From Bhargavaea ginsengi (lineage in GTDB: Bacteria; Bacillota; Bacilli; Bacillales_A; Planococcaceae): a DNA stretch of 64,000 nucleotides. This document shows positions 48,247-57,633 of the stretch, piece by piece. The stretch lies in contig NZ_FNZF01000008.1 of assembly GCF_900109165.1 (NCBI RefSeq), positions 1 through 64,000 on the forward strand, given 5' to 3'. Each line of letters starts with the position of its first letter. Within the stretch, counting starts at the first letter, position 1. The position numbers were made by a program, and so were the translations under genes. Below the pieces are notes generated by a model, which worked only from the letters and a program-made list of their open reading frames with translations, was not told the DNA's origin and did no database searches.

Positions 48247-49023
48247 TTGAAGTTTCCTTATGCGCGCAGGAGGAGGCTGCGACCCGGAGCGGGAAAAAGG
48301 CGGCTCCTGCCGCTCCTCCTCCCGGTTGGACTCATCATGGTGGTGGGAATGTTTTATTTTATCAATGCCAGGCTTGCACCTGCACTGACCGAGTACGCGG
48401 AAGTGCAAACGGCAAAGATTGCCTCACAAGTGATCGCCAAGGCCATTGATGCACGTACGGCAAATGTCCTTGATGTTAACGACATCATCGAGTACGTCCC
48501 TGCCGAGCAGTCGGAAGTTGTCACGGCCAAGCTGAATACGGAAATCATCAACCGCTTCATCGCGGAAACTCATGGCCTGGTCGAGGACCACCTTGAAATG
48601 GCCGAGGCAGGGGACCTGAGCGCGCTGCCCAAAATCGAGAACATCGAGTATGATGTGGAAACGATGAAGGACAGAGACGGCATCGTGTTTTTCGTGCCGC
48701 TCGGTCAGGCGATCGGTATGCCAATGCTCGGGAACCTCGGCCCGAAAGTCCCGATCCGCTTCCATGTAATCGGCAATGTCCACGCCAACGCCAAAACTGA
48801 GATCCGTGAGTTCGGCATCAACAATGCGCTTGTCGAGGTAAACGCCATTATCCAGGTAAATGTCCAGATTATCGTGCCGTTTGCATCCAAGCAGTCCACT
48901 GTCCAGCAACAGATTCCAATTGCCATCGGCCTTGTGCAGGGCAAGGTGCCGCATATCTTCAATAAAGGAGAGAATGTGGACCCTCCGTCCATCGAAGTGC
49001 CGATCCCGCTCCCGGAAGACTAA
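48247..49023 (+). CDS. yunB: sporulation protein YunB
   Basis: A 258-residue protein matching YunB. TTG at 48247 is chosen because AGGGGGA lies upstream; ATG at 48226 has none. A basic amino terminus is followed by one membrane helix (about residues 20-38), then an external-type domain (VEVNAIIQVNVQIIVPF, PSIEVPIPLPED). In B. subtilis yunB is a sigma-E-controlled mother-cell gene needed for efficient sporulation. Its presence supports a spore-forming lineage. Confidence 0.9.
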   Translation: MKFPYARRRRLRPGAGKRRLLPLLLPVGLIMVVGMFYFINARLAPALTEYAEVQTAKIASQVIAKAIDARTANVLDVNDIIEYVPAEQSEVVTAKLNTEIINRFIAETHGLVEDHLEMAEAGDLSALPKIENIEYDVETMKDRDGIVFFVPLGQAIGMPMLGNLGPKVPIRFHVIGNVHANAKTEIREFGINNALVEVNAIIQVNVQIIVPFASKQSTVQQQIPIAIGLVQGKVPHIFNKGENVDPPSIEVPIPLPED

Positions 49024-49031
49024 ATCTCCTA

Positions 49032-49060
49032 TTGCAAACTTCAGGTTCATCTGCTATGAT
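49032..49060 (+). promoter_or_regulatory. sigma-A promoter of the lysine-riboswitch transcript
   Basis: TTGCAA (49032-49037), a 17-bp spacer and TATGAT (49055-49060). Confidence 0.75.
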
Positions 49061-49087
49061 CGTTGACATGGTATAAATAGAATCGAT

Positions 49088-49345
49088 TGGGTAGAGGCCG
49101 CAATCGCTTATGAGTAGCACACGTGAGTTGACAACGATGACCGTGCGTAAAAGGAAGCATTGCCGAAGTGGACCGGAAAGTCAGCGAAGGTCCGCTGGGG
49201 CCATTCCGAACAGGGATGGCACTGTCATGCGGGAAGGCCCGCATGGAGAGCTACAGATCGTACGTTGTGATGATGCATTCCAACTGACGAACTTAGTTAC
49301 GGCCGGCTTCCTTTTGCGCAACAGCGCAGGGTGCCGGTCGTTTTA
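49088..49345 (+). promoter_or_regulatory. lysine riboswitch (L-box) with terminator
   Basis: L-box landmarks in order: GTAGAGGC (49091), TGAGTAG, AAGGAAGCATTGCCGAAG, GCTGGGGCCATTCCGAACA and GGATGGCACTGTCAT, then a closing GGAGAGCTA. The aptamer ends near 49255. A terminator (ACGGCCGGC ... GCCGGTCGT, T-rich) ends near 49345, 49 bp before the transporter gene. High lysine should shut the gene off. Confidence 0.93.
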
Positions 49346-49393
49346 GCTTTTGCAAACAGGCTTTTACCCCTTCGGAAACGGAGGAATGGAAAC

Positions 49394-50989
49394 ATGTCAG
49401 GTACAATACTTTCGATCCTGCCGCCGCTGATCGCCATTGTCATGGTGCTGGTCACGAAACGCGTGCTTCTCTCGCTCGGCACAGGAATCATCGCAGGCGC
49501 ACTGATTGCAGCCTCATTCAGTCCGCTGGCGTCTCTCAAGTCGTTCTGGACGGCACTCACAATCAGCTTCTGGGACGGCGGGCTGAATACCTATAACATC
49601 TTTATCATGCTGTTCGTCCTTCTGCTTGGCGTACTGACGGCATTTGTCAGTCTGTCGGGCGGAAGCCGTGCATTCGCCGAATGGGCGACAAAGCGCATCC
49701 GGACCCGCCGGGGGGCAAGATTGCTTCCGGTCTTTCTCGGAATCCTGATTTTCGTCGATGATTATTTTAATGCGCTGGCAGTCGGACAGATCGCCCGGCC
49801 TGTCACGGACTCGCATAAGGTTTCACGGGCGAAGCTGGCCTATTTCATCGACTCGACTTCTGCGCCGATTTGCTCGATTGCTCCGATTTCCAGCTGGGGC
49901 GCATACCTCATCGGGGTGATCGGTACGATTCTCGCCGGTGCTTCCGTCGTATCTTATTCCGCACTTGAAGCATTCCTGCTCATGATTCCGATGAACTTCT
50001 ATGTGCTTGCCACATTGGTCTTTGTGTTCTTCGCGGCCATCACCAATTTCGATTTTGGCGAGATGCGCAAGCATGAGCGCCGTGCCATCGAAAAAGGTGA
50101 ACTGTTTGATCCGAATAAGGAAGTGCCGGGTGAGCTCAAAGAAGAGTTCCCTGTCCACAACAACGGACGTGTCATCGACCTTGTGCTTCCGATTATCACA
50201 CTTGTCGCAGTCACATTCGGCGCCATGATGCTGACAGGCTACCGCGGAAGCATGGCTGAATACGGCCGCTCGGATATCTGGACCATTTTTGAGATGACAG
50301 ATGTTCCGGTGTCACTTCTCGCAGGGGGCATCGCCGGAGTGCTGGTCGCGCTGGTTCTGTTCATGACCCAGTCGGGGAAGGGAGACTTCCGCAAGTCAGA
50401 CTTTATCGTTCCTGCATTCACCAGCGGTATCCGGGCAATGATGCCGGCGGTATCCATCCTCATTCTCGCATGGGCGCTTACGTATCTGATCGGTGAACTC
50501 GAAACAGGCGCCTTCCTGTCCGGAGTGGTTGAACGAGCAAACATTCCTGTAGAACTCCTTCCGGCGATCATGTTCGTCCTCGCGGGCGTCATGGCGTTCT
50601 CGACAGGGACATCTTGGGGATCGTTCGGTATCCTGCTTCCGATAGCAGGGGAAATCATGCTGAACGCGGCCCCCGAGATGCTGATCGCGTCTCTTGCTGC
50701 AGTACTCGGCGGCGCAGTATTCGGTGACCACTGTTCGCCGATTTCAGATTCGACAATCATGTCGTCGACCGGAGCGGGCTCCAACCATATCGACCACGTA
50801 GCCACACAGTTGCCATATGCCTTGTCAAGTGCCGCTATAGCAACCACCGGGTATGTCGTCATGGGCCTCACTGATTCTCTTGCACTGGGACTTCTCACAG
50901 TTGTAATCCTGCTGGCGTCTGTCATTATTATCTGGGTAATGAAAGGTCGCACAGCAACTCCTGCGATTCATGAACATACAGGAAACTGA
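49394..50989 (+). CDS. NhaC-family transporter, probable lysine permease (LysW-like)
   Basis: A 531-residue Na+/H+ antiporter (NhaC-type) superfamily protein with about 12 membrane helices. Family segments: FVDDYFNALAVGQIARPVTD, STSAPICSIAPISSWGAY and GAVFGDHCSPISDSTIMSS. ATG at 49394 behind GGAGGA. The lysine riboswitch in its leader argues that it imports lysine rather than only exchanging Na+/H+; NhaC-type genes behind L-boxes are called LysW. The transport function is inferred from regulation. Confidence 0.88.
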   Translation: MSGTILSILPPLIAIVMVLVTKRVLLSLGTGIIAGALIAASFSPLASLKSFWTALTISFWDGGLNTYNIFIMLFVLLLGVLTAFVSLSGGSRAFAEWATKRIRTRRGARLLPVFLGILIFVDDYFNALAVGQIARPVTDSHKVSRAKLAYFIDSTSAPICSIAPISSWGAYLIGVIGTILAGASVVSYSALEAFLLMIPMNFYVLATLVFVFFAAITNFDFGEMRKHERRAIEKGELFDPNKEVPGELKEEFPVHNNGRVIDLVLPIITLVAVTFGAMMLTGYRGSMAEYGRSDIWTIFEMTDVPVSLLAGGIAGVLVALVLFMTQSGKGDFRKSDFIVPAFTSGIRAMMPAVSILILAWALTYLIGELETGAFLSGVVERANIPVELLPAIMFVLAGVMAFSTGTSWGSFGILLPIAGEIMLNAAPEMLIASLAAVLGGAVFGDHCSPISDSTIMSSTGAGSNHIDHVATQLPYALSSAAIATTGYVVMGLTDSLALGLLTVVILLASVIIIWVMKGRTATPAIHEHTGN

Positions 50990-50992
50990 TTC

Positions 50993-51020
50993 AAAAGACA
51001 GGGGAAAACCCCTGTCTTTT
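50993..51020 (+). terminator. terminator after the LysW-like gene
   Basis: AAAAGACAGGGG, AAAA, CCCCTGTCTTTT: a 12-bp perfect stem. Confidence 0.88.
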
Positions 51021-51180
51021 GTTATGCGCGCAAAAGGTGTCGAAAAAGAAAAAAGGCTTTGACTTCATATTTCAGGGTCGTTATACTTACAATAGGGTTA
51101 AAGAAGTCTGAATAAAATAAATCTTTCCGTTTATTAGAAATATGGGGGATGGACGGAAAGAAACATCAAGGGGGATCAAT

Positions 51181-52710
51181 ATGGGACAGCGTTCACAATG
51201 GGGGACTAGGGCCGGTTTTATCCTTGCCGCGGTGGGGTCCGCGGTAGGGCTGGGGAACATCTGGCGTTTTCCTTATGTCGCCTATGAAAATGGCGGCGGG
51301 GCATTTTTCATTCCATATTTATTTGCGCTTCTGACTGCCGGAATCCCGATTCTGATCATGGAATTCACGATCGGACAGAAATACCGCGGTTCGGCGCCGC
51401 TTTCCTTCTTCAGGATGGAAGGGAAAAAGGCTGAATGGCTGGGATGGTGGGGAGTTTTTGTCGCCTTTGTCATCTCCACCTATTATTCTGTCATTATCGC
51501 ATGGGCGATGAAGTACACGGTGTATTCGTTCAATTTACAGTGGGGGGACGATACACAGGGCTTCCTGTTCGGCGATGTGCTGAACCTGGCTGACACGCCG
51601 GGGCAGGTGGGCGGCTTTGTGCCGGGCGTTCTGATTCCGCATATTCTTGTGTGGATTATCGTATTCGGCATTCTGTTTGCGGGCGTGAAGAAAGGAATTG
51701 AGCTGGCAAACAAAATTTTTATTCCGGTTTTAGTCATCGTTTTCCTGATGATTGTCATCCGGGCTGTGACGCTTCCAGGAGCATTAACAGGGCTCGAGGC
51801 ATTCTTCAAGCCGGACTTGAGCCAATTGGCAAACGGTACTGTCTGGGTAGCGGCCTATGGCCATATCTTCTTTAGTCTCTCGATTGCCTTCGCAATCATG
51901 ATCACTTATTCCAGCTATCTGCCAAGAAAATCAGATATCACGAACAACGCCTTCATCACAGGCTTTGCAAACTCCGGCTTTGAGCTTCTCGCCGGAATCG
52001 GTGTATTTGCCGCCCTCGGGTTCATGGCTGTACAAAGCAACGTTGCGGTTGATGAAGTGGCTACGGCAGGTGTCGGTCTCGCCTTTGCGGTGTTCCCGCA
52101 GATCATAAACGAGTTCCCTGGCATGAATGCACTTTTTGGAGTCCTATTCTTCCTATCACTCGTACTGGCAGGGCTATCTTCACTCATTTCAATTTGTGAG
52201 ACGTATGTAGCAGGCCTTTCGGAGAAACTCGGAATCTCCAGGAACAAGGCGGTCTTATTCGGTGCGGGTGCTGCTTCACTCATCTCGCTCCTGTTTACGA
52301 CACGTGGCGGGCTTTACTTCCTTGACGCTGTTGATTACTTCATCAACCAGTTTGGCGTCGCATTCATCGGGCTGGTCGAAGTCATCGCCATCGCATGGGT
52401 ATTCCGCAAGCTTGATGTATTCAAGGAGCATGCCAACCCGATGTCCGATATTCAGATCAGAGGCTGGTGGAAATTCTCCCTGATGTACATTACGCCGCTT
52501 GTCCTGGGCTACATGATGTTCGACCTGTTCCGTACGAACCTCGGCAAGCGGTTTGACAATGATACAGGCAACTATGAAGGATATTCGGATGCTTTCATCA
52601 TGGGGGCCGGGTGGTCTGTGGCCCTTGCGGCGCTTATACTCGGTATCCTGTTCTCGCTGATCAAGTGGAACAGGAATGCGTTGGAGCCATATGACAGAGA
52701 TGAAACATAA
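51181..52710 (+). CDS. metP: sodium-dependent amino-acid transporter (NSS family, MetP-type)
   Basis: A 509-residue neurotransmitter:sodium symporter family protein with about 12 membrane helices. The first-helix signature WGTRAGFILAAVGSAVGLGN and WRFPYVAYENGGGAFFIPY hold Na+ and substrate contacts. ATG at 51181 behind AAGGGGG. The small gene 12 bp downstream encodes a MetS-type subunit, so this is likely the large subunit of a methionine/alanine importer as described in Corynebacterium. Confidence 0.88.
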   Translation: MGQRSQWGTRAGFILAAVGSAVGLGNIWRFPYVAYENGGGAFFIPYLFALLTAGIPILIMEFTIGQKYRGSAPLSFFRMEGKKAEWLGWWGVFVAFVISTYYSVIIAWAMKYTVYSFNLQWGDDTQGFLFGDVLNLADTPGQVGGFVPGVLIPHILVWIIVFGILFAGVKKGIELANKIFIPVLVIVFLMIVIRAVTLPGALTGLEAFFKPDLSQLANGTVWVAAYGHIFFSLSIAFAIMITYSSYLPRKSDITNNAFITGFANSGFELLAGIGVFAALGFMAVQSNVAVDEVATAGVGLAFAVFPQIINEFPGMNALFGVLFFLSLVLAGLSSLISICETYVAGLSEKLGISRNKAVLFGAGAASLISLLFTTRGGLYFLDAVDYFINQFGVAFIGLVEVIAIAWVFRKLDVFKEHANPMSDIQIRGWWKFSLMYITPLVLGYMMFDLFRTNLGKRFDNDTGNYEGYSDAFIMGAGWSVALAALILGILFSLIKWNRNALEPYDRDET

Positions 52711-52722
52711 GGGGGTAACGCC

Positions 52723-52827
52723 ATGAGCGGATCTGCAATTTTCATGATGATCCTTGGCATTCTGATCATCTGGGGCGGCCTTGCGGCAAGTATTGCCAAC
52801 GCTGTCTTTAAAGCCAAAAATCGTTAA
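52723..52827 (+). CDS. metS: methionine/alanine importer small subunit MetS
   Basis: A 34-residue protein (MSGSAIFMMILGILIIWG then GLAASIANAVFKAKNR) made of one membrane helix and a short basic end. It follows the NSS transporter by 12 bp, with AAGGGGG as ribosome site. In Corynebacterium glutamicum the equivalent small protein is needed for MetP activity. It is too short for most gene finders, but sequence and context are typical. Confidence 0.88.
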   Translation: MSGSAIFMMILGILIIWGGLAASIANAVFKAKNR

Positions 52828-52969
52828 CAGGAGGGCGTCCCATTGCGGGGCGCTTTTACTGTTGACGGGGCATCAATCGGACTCCTGAAGGCTGTTGTAC
52901 CAACCTGCTCATTGTGTTACATTGACAACAGTGAACATTTTCAAAACAGAGAGAATGGAGCCGATGGCG

Positions 52970-53899
52970 ATGACATCATGCAAGCCGGGAAACGAGCACA
53001 TCCGAAAACCGGATTGGCTGAAAATCAAGCTGAATACCAACGAGAACTATGTCGATCTGAAAAAGATGATGCGCGAAAAGGGACTGCACACTGTCTGTGA
53101 AGAGGCACGCTGTCCGAACATTCATGAATGCTGGGGCGAACGCAGGACCGCAACATTCATGATTCTGGGTGCAGTCTGCACGAGAGCCTGCCGGTTCTGT
53201 GCCGTGAAGACGGGCCTGCCGAATGAACTTGACCTTGCCGAACCGGAACGCGTAGCGGATTCAGTCGCTCTGATGAACCTCAAACATGCCGTCATTACGA
53301 TGGTTGCCCGCGATGACCAGCGTGATGGAGGAGCGGGTGTGATGGCCGAGACAATCCGTGCCATCCGCCGCAAGAATCCGTTCGCGACGGTGGAAGTGCT
53401 GCCGTCTGACCTGGCGGGGGATTATGACAGCCTGAAGACACTGATGGATGCCAAGCCGGATATCCTGAACCACAACATCGAAACGGTCCGCCGGATGACA
53501 AAGCGGGTCCGCGCACGAGCGACCTACGACCGTTCACTGGAGTTCCTTCGCAGAGCCAAGGAAATGCAACCGGAAATTCCTACAAAGTCTTCCCTTATGG
53601 TCGGTCTCGGAGAGACATGGGAGGAAATCATTGAGACGATGGATGACCTCCGCGCGAATAATGTGGATATCATGACAATTGGCCAATATCTGCAGCCGAC
53701 TAAAAAGCATATTGCTGTCCAGAAATACTACACACCACAGGAATTCGGCGAGCTCCGCGAGATTGCCATGACCAAAGGATTCTCCCACTGTGAAGCCGGC
53801 CCGCTTGTGCGGAGCAGCTATCATGCGGATGAGCAGGTCAACGCAGCTGCCCGTGAACGCCAACGCCGTGGTGAAGCCGAGCTTGCTCCACAAGCCTGA
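52970..53899 (+). CDS. lipA: lipoyl synthase
   Basis: A 309-residue radical-SAM enzyme that inserts two sulfurs into the octanoyl chain. The radical-SAM cluster is in CTRACRFC; the auxiliary cluster ligands are in [12 protein letters not shown]; the carboxyl RSSYHADEQ Ser is a further ligand. Several starts are possible (52955, 52964, 52970); 52970 has GGAG eight bases upstream. It needs Fe-S supply from suf and octanoyl groups relayed by GcvH. Confidence 0.95.
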   Translation: MTSCKPGNEHIRKPDWLKIKLNTNENYVDLKKMMREKGLHTVCEEARCPNIHECWGERRTATFMILGAVCTRACRFCAVKTGLPNELDLAEPERVADSVALMNLKHAVITMVARDDQRDGGAGVMAETIRAIRRKNPFATVEVLPSDLAGDYDSLKTLMDAKPDILNHNIETVRRMTKRVRARATYDRSLEFLRRAKEMQPEIPTKSSLMVGLGETWEEIIETMDDLRANNVDIMTIGQYLQPTKKHIAVQKYYTPQEFGELREIAMTKGFSHCEAGPLVRSSYHADEQVNAAARERQRRGEAELAPQA

Positions 53900-53913
53900 A
53901 AGAAGGAACGGAC

Positions 53914-54264
53914 ATGATCAGGATTGAAAACACCGAGTACGAAGTAGTCGAGGATTATCGGGATGCCCTGCAAGAGGACGCCCTTGAGGCCCGCTACAGC
54001 GAGATTCTCGGCAAATATGACTACATCGTCGGTGACTGGGGCTATGGCCAGCTCAGGCTCAGGGGCTTTTTCGATGATAAAAACCCGAAAGCGACCATCG
54101 CGACGAAGATCAGTACCTTGCAGGACTATCTTTATGAGCACTGCAACTTCGGATGCGCCTATTTTGTCATCAAAAGGGTGCAGGGTGCTAAAGGTAAAGG
54201 TGCATCGAAAAAAATGAGCACCAGGCAAGAAAAGGAACAGGAGGACCCGCAGGACGGCGATTGA
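53914..54264 (+). CDS. yutD: YutD family protein
   Basis: A 116-residue protein matching YutD (RIENTEYEVVEDYRDAL, YSEILGKYDYIVGDWGYGQLRLRGF, YLYEHCNFGCAYFVIK with two Cys). The tail is Lys/Glu-rich and disordered. ATG at 53914 behind AAGGAA, 14 bp after lipA; lipA-yutD linkage is conserved in Bacillus. Function unknown. Confidence 0.9.
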   Translation: MIRIENTEYEVVEDYRDALQEDALEARYSEILGKYDYIVGDWGYGQLRLRGFFDDKNPKATIATKISTLQDYLYEHCNFGCAYFVIKRVQGAKGKGASKKMSTRQEKEQEDPQDGD

Positions 54265-54306
54265 GCCGTTGCGGGTTTTCGTCTTGAACCGACAGGAGGA
54301 ATCATC

Positions 54307-54759
54307 ATGTACTTTATCGACCGAAATAAAGTGGAAAAGACAGCAGCCCATATGGAGCATCTTTTTGAAGTGTACGACAGCCGTTCCGACTGGTCGGAAA
54401 GCGCAGCAGGAATGCTCGCGATGGAACGGATCGCCCATAATCTTATTGAATCAGTGATCGATATCGGAAATACGCTGATCGATGGCTTCATCATGAGGGA
54501 TCCCGGCAGTTATGAAGATATCATCGATATTCTTCTGGATGAAAAAGTGATTGAAGCGGATATGGAGGCTCCCCTGAAAGAACTGGTCGGCCTCAGAAAA
54601 ATGATTGTACGTGAATTCATGGAGGTCGATCCTGCTGAAACGGTGAGAGTGCTGGACGGTACAATGCCGGCTCTCCGGCGTTTCCCGGACAGCACGCGGC
54701 GCTACCTGGCTGAAGAGCTTGGCCCGGTTTCGGCATTTCTTCCGGAGGAAGATAAATGA
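54307..54759 (+). CDS. yutE: YutE-like DUF86 (HEPN fold) protein
   Basis: A 150-residue helical protein of the DUF86/HepT-like family. The region where HepT toxins carry R-x4-6-H reads LRKMIVREFMEV, so the catalytic His is missing and RNase activity is unlikely. No MNT-type nucleotidyltransferase partner lies next to it. ATG at 54307 behind CAGGAGG. It overlaps the HAD gene by 4 bp, as in B. subtilis yutE-yutF. Function unknown. Confidence 0.85.
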   Translation: MYFIDRNKVEKTAAHMEHLFEVYDSRSDWSESAAGMLAMERIAHNLIESVIDIGNTLIDGFIMRDPGSYEDIIDILLDEKVIEADMEAPLKELVGLRKMIVREFMEVDPAETVRVLDGTMPALRRFPDSTRRYLAEELGPVSAFLPEEDK

Positions 54760-55523
54760 GGAAGTACCATGCATGGTGCTTTGATCTGGATGGGACAGTC
54801 TATCGGGGCGAAGAGCCCATACCGGAGACGGTCAGCTTTATCCAAAAACTGAGGGAGCAGGGTGCAGGGGTTTTCTTCGTGACGAACAACTCCGCGCTCA
54901 CACCGGAGAGCCAAGCGGAAAAACTTGCAAAGATGGGCATCGAAGCCGATCCGGATGAAATCATGACTTCATCGGTGGCTACGGCTGCCCATCTTCTGAA
55001 AGTCCACGGTTCGGTCAAAGTCATGATGATCGGTGAAGAAGGGCTCAGGAAAGCGCTTGAAACGGCGGGGCATACCGTTGTCAGACAGCATCCACAAGCA
55101 GTGGTGGTCGGCATCGACCGCAGTATCACCTACGGGAAGCTTGCGGATGCTTCACTTGCGGTTTCTGCGGGCGCTTCATTCATTGCCACCAACAGCGACA
55201 AAGCGTATCCGACCGAACAGGGCCTCGTGCCCGGCAATGGCGCGTTTGCCGGACTGATCGAGCTGGCGACCGGCGTGAGCCCATATTATATCGGCAAACC
55301 ATCCGTACCCATGCTCGAAGCGCTGGCCGAAAGACATGGACTGGACAGGAAAGACATGGTGATGGTCGGTGATAACTATGAGACTGACATCACAGCGGGC
55401 ATCCGGTTTGGCATCGACACGATCCATGTGGACACAGGAGTGACCCGTACAGAGGATCTTGCGCATTACGGGGAGCAGCCGACCTATGCTCTAAAGACGC
55501 TGGGAGATTGGAAAGTAAACTAA
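54756..55523 (+). CDS. yutF: HAD-family phosphatase YutF (NagD-like)
   Basis: A 255-residue HAD type IIA hydrolase. The nucleophile motif FDLDGTVYRG is at residues 9-18, motif II FVTNNS at about 44, and motif IV MVGDNYETD near 205. NagD-like enzymes dephosphorylate nucleotides or sugar phosphates. The start is coupled to yutE (ATGA). Confidence 0.93.
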   Translation: MRKYHAWCFDLDGTVYRGEEPIPETVSFIQKLREQGAGVFFVTNNSALTPESQAEKLAKMGIEADPDEIMTSSVATAAHLLKVHGSVKVMMIGEEGLRKALETAGHTVVRQHPQAVVVGIDRSITYGKLADASLAVSAGASFIATNSDKAYPTEQGLVPGNGAFAGLIELATGVSPYYIGKPSVPMLEALAERHGLDRKDMVMVGDNYETDITAGIRFGIDTIHVDTGVTRTEDLAHYGEQPTYALKTLGDWKVN

Positions 55524-55553
55524 AAAGCGCAATGCCGGCCGGCATTGCGCTTT
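55523..55553. terminator. terminator between yutF and yuzB
   Basis: AAAAGCGCAATGCCGG directly followed by CCGGCATTGCGCTTT: a perfect palindrome serving converging genes. Confidence 0.8.
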
Positions 55554-55571
55554 ATATATATGGATATTTCA

Positions 55572-55814
55572 TCAGAACAGCGGATTCTCTTCAATAAAAC
55601 GGTAGATGTTTTCCTTTAGTTCATCCGGTGTCTCGCCTTCGACAATCTCGCCGTTGACGACCGCATAGAGCGATTCGGCACATTGCGAGCAGAAGCTGAG
55701 GCAACCGTATTCGAGGACATCCAGATTCGTATCCTGTTCGAGTTCCTCGAATGTTTTCTGTGAACCGCAGGCCATGTTGCTCATGCAAAATTCAACGATC
55801 GGATTCACAAACAT
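55572..55814 (-). CDS. yuzB: YuzB family (DUF1450) protein
   Basis: An 80-residue protein with five Cys in the YuzB pattern: C10, C16 in [10 protein letters not shown] and C38, C42, C45 in [12 protein letters not shown]. This pattern suggests metal or Fe-S binding and a thioredoxin-like ferredoxin fold, but no function is established. The start ATG at 55814 follows AGGAGAGG. Confidence 0.9.
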   Translation of the reverse strand: MFVNPIVEFCMSNMACGSQKTFEELEQDTNLDVLEYGCLSFCSQCAESLYAVVNGEIVEGETPDELKENIYRFIEENPLF

Positions 55815-55874
55815 TCACCTCTCCTACCCGAAAATCGTACTCCTTTTTCAACTGCGCGTCAATTAAACGGCTTA

Positions 55875-55903
55875 TTGTGAAACTCCTCACATTCCGATAT
55901 AAT
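55875..55903 (+). promoter_or_regulatory. sigma-A promoter of yutJ
   Basis: TTGTGA (55875-55880), a 17-bp spacer and TATAAT (55898-55903). Confidence 0.75.
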
Positions 55904-55957
55904 GGCGATGGAATGCAATAAAACATCGAAAACCGAACTTCATCAAAGGAGACTACC

Positions 55958-57025
55958 ATGAAGAAACTAGTCCTTCTAGGCGGCGGCTACGGAAATATGC
56001 GAATTCTGCTGCGCCTCCTGCCCAATCAACTTCCCGAGGACCGGGAAATCATCCTGATCGACCGGACACCGTTTCACAGCCTGAAGACCGAATTCTATGC
56101 ATTGGCGGCAGGCACGGTTCCGGATGCGGAGGTTCGTGTCGACTTTCCTGAACACGAGCGTCTCCGGACGGTCACAGCAGAAGTAGTCGACATCAATATG
56201 GATGAACAATGCGTGTATCTCGACAACGGTGACAGCATCCGATATGACGATCTTGTCATTGGGCTCGGCTGTGATGATAACTATCATGATGTGCCGGGTG
56301 CAGCAGAATATACGCACAGCATCCAGACGATCCGTAAGTCGCGTGATACATACCGGGAAGTGCTGGGGCTGTCGGGCGGCGCGACTGTCGCCATTGTCGG
56401 GGCCGGCCTAAGCGGCATCGAAATCGCGAGTGAACTCCGTGAAAGCCGTCCGGACCTGAACATCAAACTGTTCGACCGTGGTCCGCGGATCCTCCGTGAC
56501 TTCCCGGAGCGGCTCAGCAATTACGTGCAGAGCTGGTTTGATGAAAACAACGTGGAAGTCATCAGCAACTCGAATATCACCAAAGTGGAGCCCCATATGC
56601 TCTATAATCACGAAAATTCGATTCCGGCGGATGCGGTCGTCTGGACTGCGGGAATACGTCCGGTCGAAATCGTGCGCAATCTTGAAGTCGAAAAAGCCGG
56701 AGGCGGCAGGATCGTCCTGACCCCTCACCATAACATTCCCGAAAACGAACATGTCTATGTCGTCGGGGACTGCGCAGCGCTGCCGCACGCGCCGAGCGCC
56801 TATCTTGCCGAGGAACAGGGCGAGCAGATCGTCAAAGTGCTGAAAATGCGCTGGAACGGCGAAACATTGCCGGAGAAGATGCCGGAGATCAAACTCCAGG
56901 GCATCGTCGGTTCCCTTGGAAAAAAGAAAGGCTTCGCCTTCCTCGCCGACCGTACGGTCACCGGCCGCATCGCGCGCCTGCTGAAATCAGGCATCCTCTG
57001 GATGTACAAATGGCATAACGGCTAA
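55958..57025 (+). CDS. yutJ: NADH dehydrogenase-like protein YutJ
   Basis: A 355-residue pyridine nucleotide-disulfide oxidoreductase related to type II NADH dehydrogenase. FAD motif LVLLGGGYGN at the start, NAD motif ATVAIVGAGLSGIEIA near 145, and the second FAD motif VYVVGDCAALP near 266. It is shorter than true Ndh. ATG at 55958 behind AAAGGAG. Electron acceptor unknown. Confidence 0.9.
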   Translation: MKKLVLLGGGYGNMRILLRLLPNQLPEDREIILIDRTPFHSLKTEFYALAAGTVPDAEVRVDFPEHERLRTVTAEVVDINMDEQCVYLDNGDSIRYDDLVIGLGCDDNYHDVPGAAEYTHSIQTIRKSRDTYREVLGLSGGATVAIVGAGLSGIEIASELRESRPDLNIKLFDRGPRILRDFPERLSNYVQSWFDENNVEVISNSNITKVEPHMLYNHENSIPADAVVWTAGIRPVEIVRNLEVEKAGGGRIVLTPHHNIPENEHVYVVGDCAALPHAPSAYLAEEQGEQIVKVLKMRWNGETLPEKMPEIKLQGIVGSLGKKKGFAFLADRTVTGRIARLLKSGILWMYKWHNG

Positions 57026-57032
57026 TTTTTTG

Positions 57033-57064
57033 CCGGAATCGCAATATGCGGTTCCGGTTTTTTG
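57033..57064 (+). terminator. terminator after yutJ
   Basis: GCCGGAATCGC, AATAT, GCGGTTCCGG then six T. Confidence 0.8.
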
Positions 57065-57223
57065 ATGTCTCAGAAAGGATAAAAGGGACAAGATTACCAT
57101 TTAACACCGAAAGGTAATCACTCAAGTAGCGGCAGTTCTGGAACACCTGGAGGAATTTCAGAAAAAGAAAAAACTGCGGACTATGTCCACAGTCGGTCAC
57201 TCATATACATGGAATAAAACCAC

Positions 57224-57553
57224 TCATGCTTCTGTAGTAAACCCGTGCTTCTCGAGTTCCTTGAACACCGGCTTCAGCTGGATATAACCTTCGCCGACAA
57301 CTTCTCCGCCGACCATTACGAGCGGGTAGAAGAACTCATCATCTTTGACCCTTGCCGCGATGTCGGCGCGGACAGGATCTTCGATCGGCTGTTCGATGTC
57401 GATATAATCGATCTGGAAGGAATGATCGGGATATTTTCTGGAAATCGCCGCTTCCAGCCATTCATACGTGTCTTTTGAAGACGGTGCATTGACGCAGCTT
57501 GCACAGATGATATCCGCACCATAAACCTCGATACTGACCCCTTTTTCGTTCAA
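57224..57553 (-). CDS. yuzD: YuzD family (DUF1462) thioredoxin-like protein
   Basis: A 109-residue protein with CASC (ADIICASCVNAPSS) near residue 17 and a cis-Pro-like YPLVMVGGEVVGEGY, indicating a thioredoxin fold. It matches B. subtilis YuzD. It is divergent to yutI; YuzD-YutI adjacency suggests a role near Fe-S chemistry, but this is inference. Confidence 0.9.
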   Translation of the reverse strand: MNEKGVSIEVYGADIICASCVNAPSSKDTYEWLEAAISRKYPDHSFQIDYIDIEQPIEDPVRADIAARVKDDEFFYPLVMVGGEVVGEGYIQLKPVFKELEKHGFTTEA

Positions 57554-57633
57554 ATGGATGACCTCCGGTTTCCGTTATGGATTTTCTGTCTTGAACACAT
57601 TATAATGATATTAGTGAAAGGAGTCGAATCGAA

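Noticed and set aside
49110-49346. A 78-codon plus-strand frame
   Set aside because: It lies wholly inside the lysine riboswitch and its terminator.
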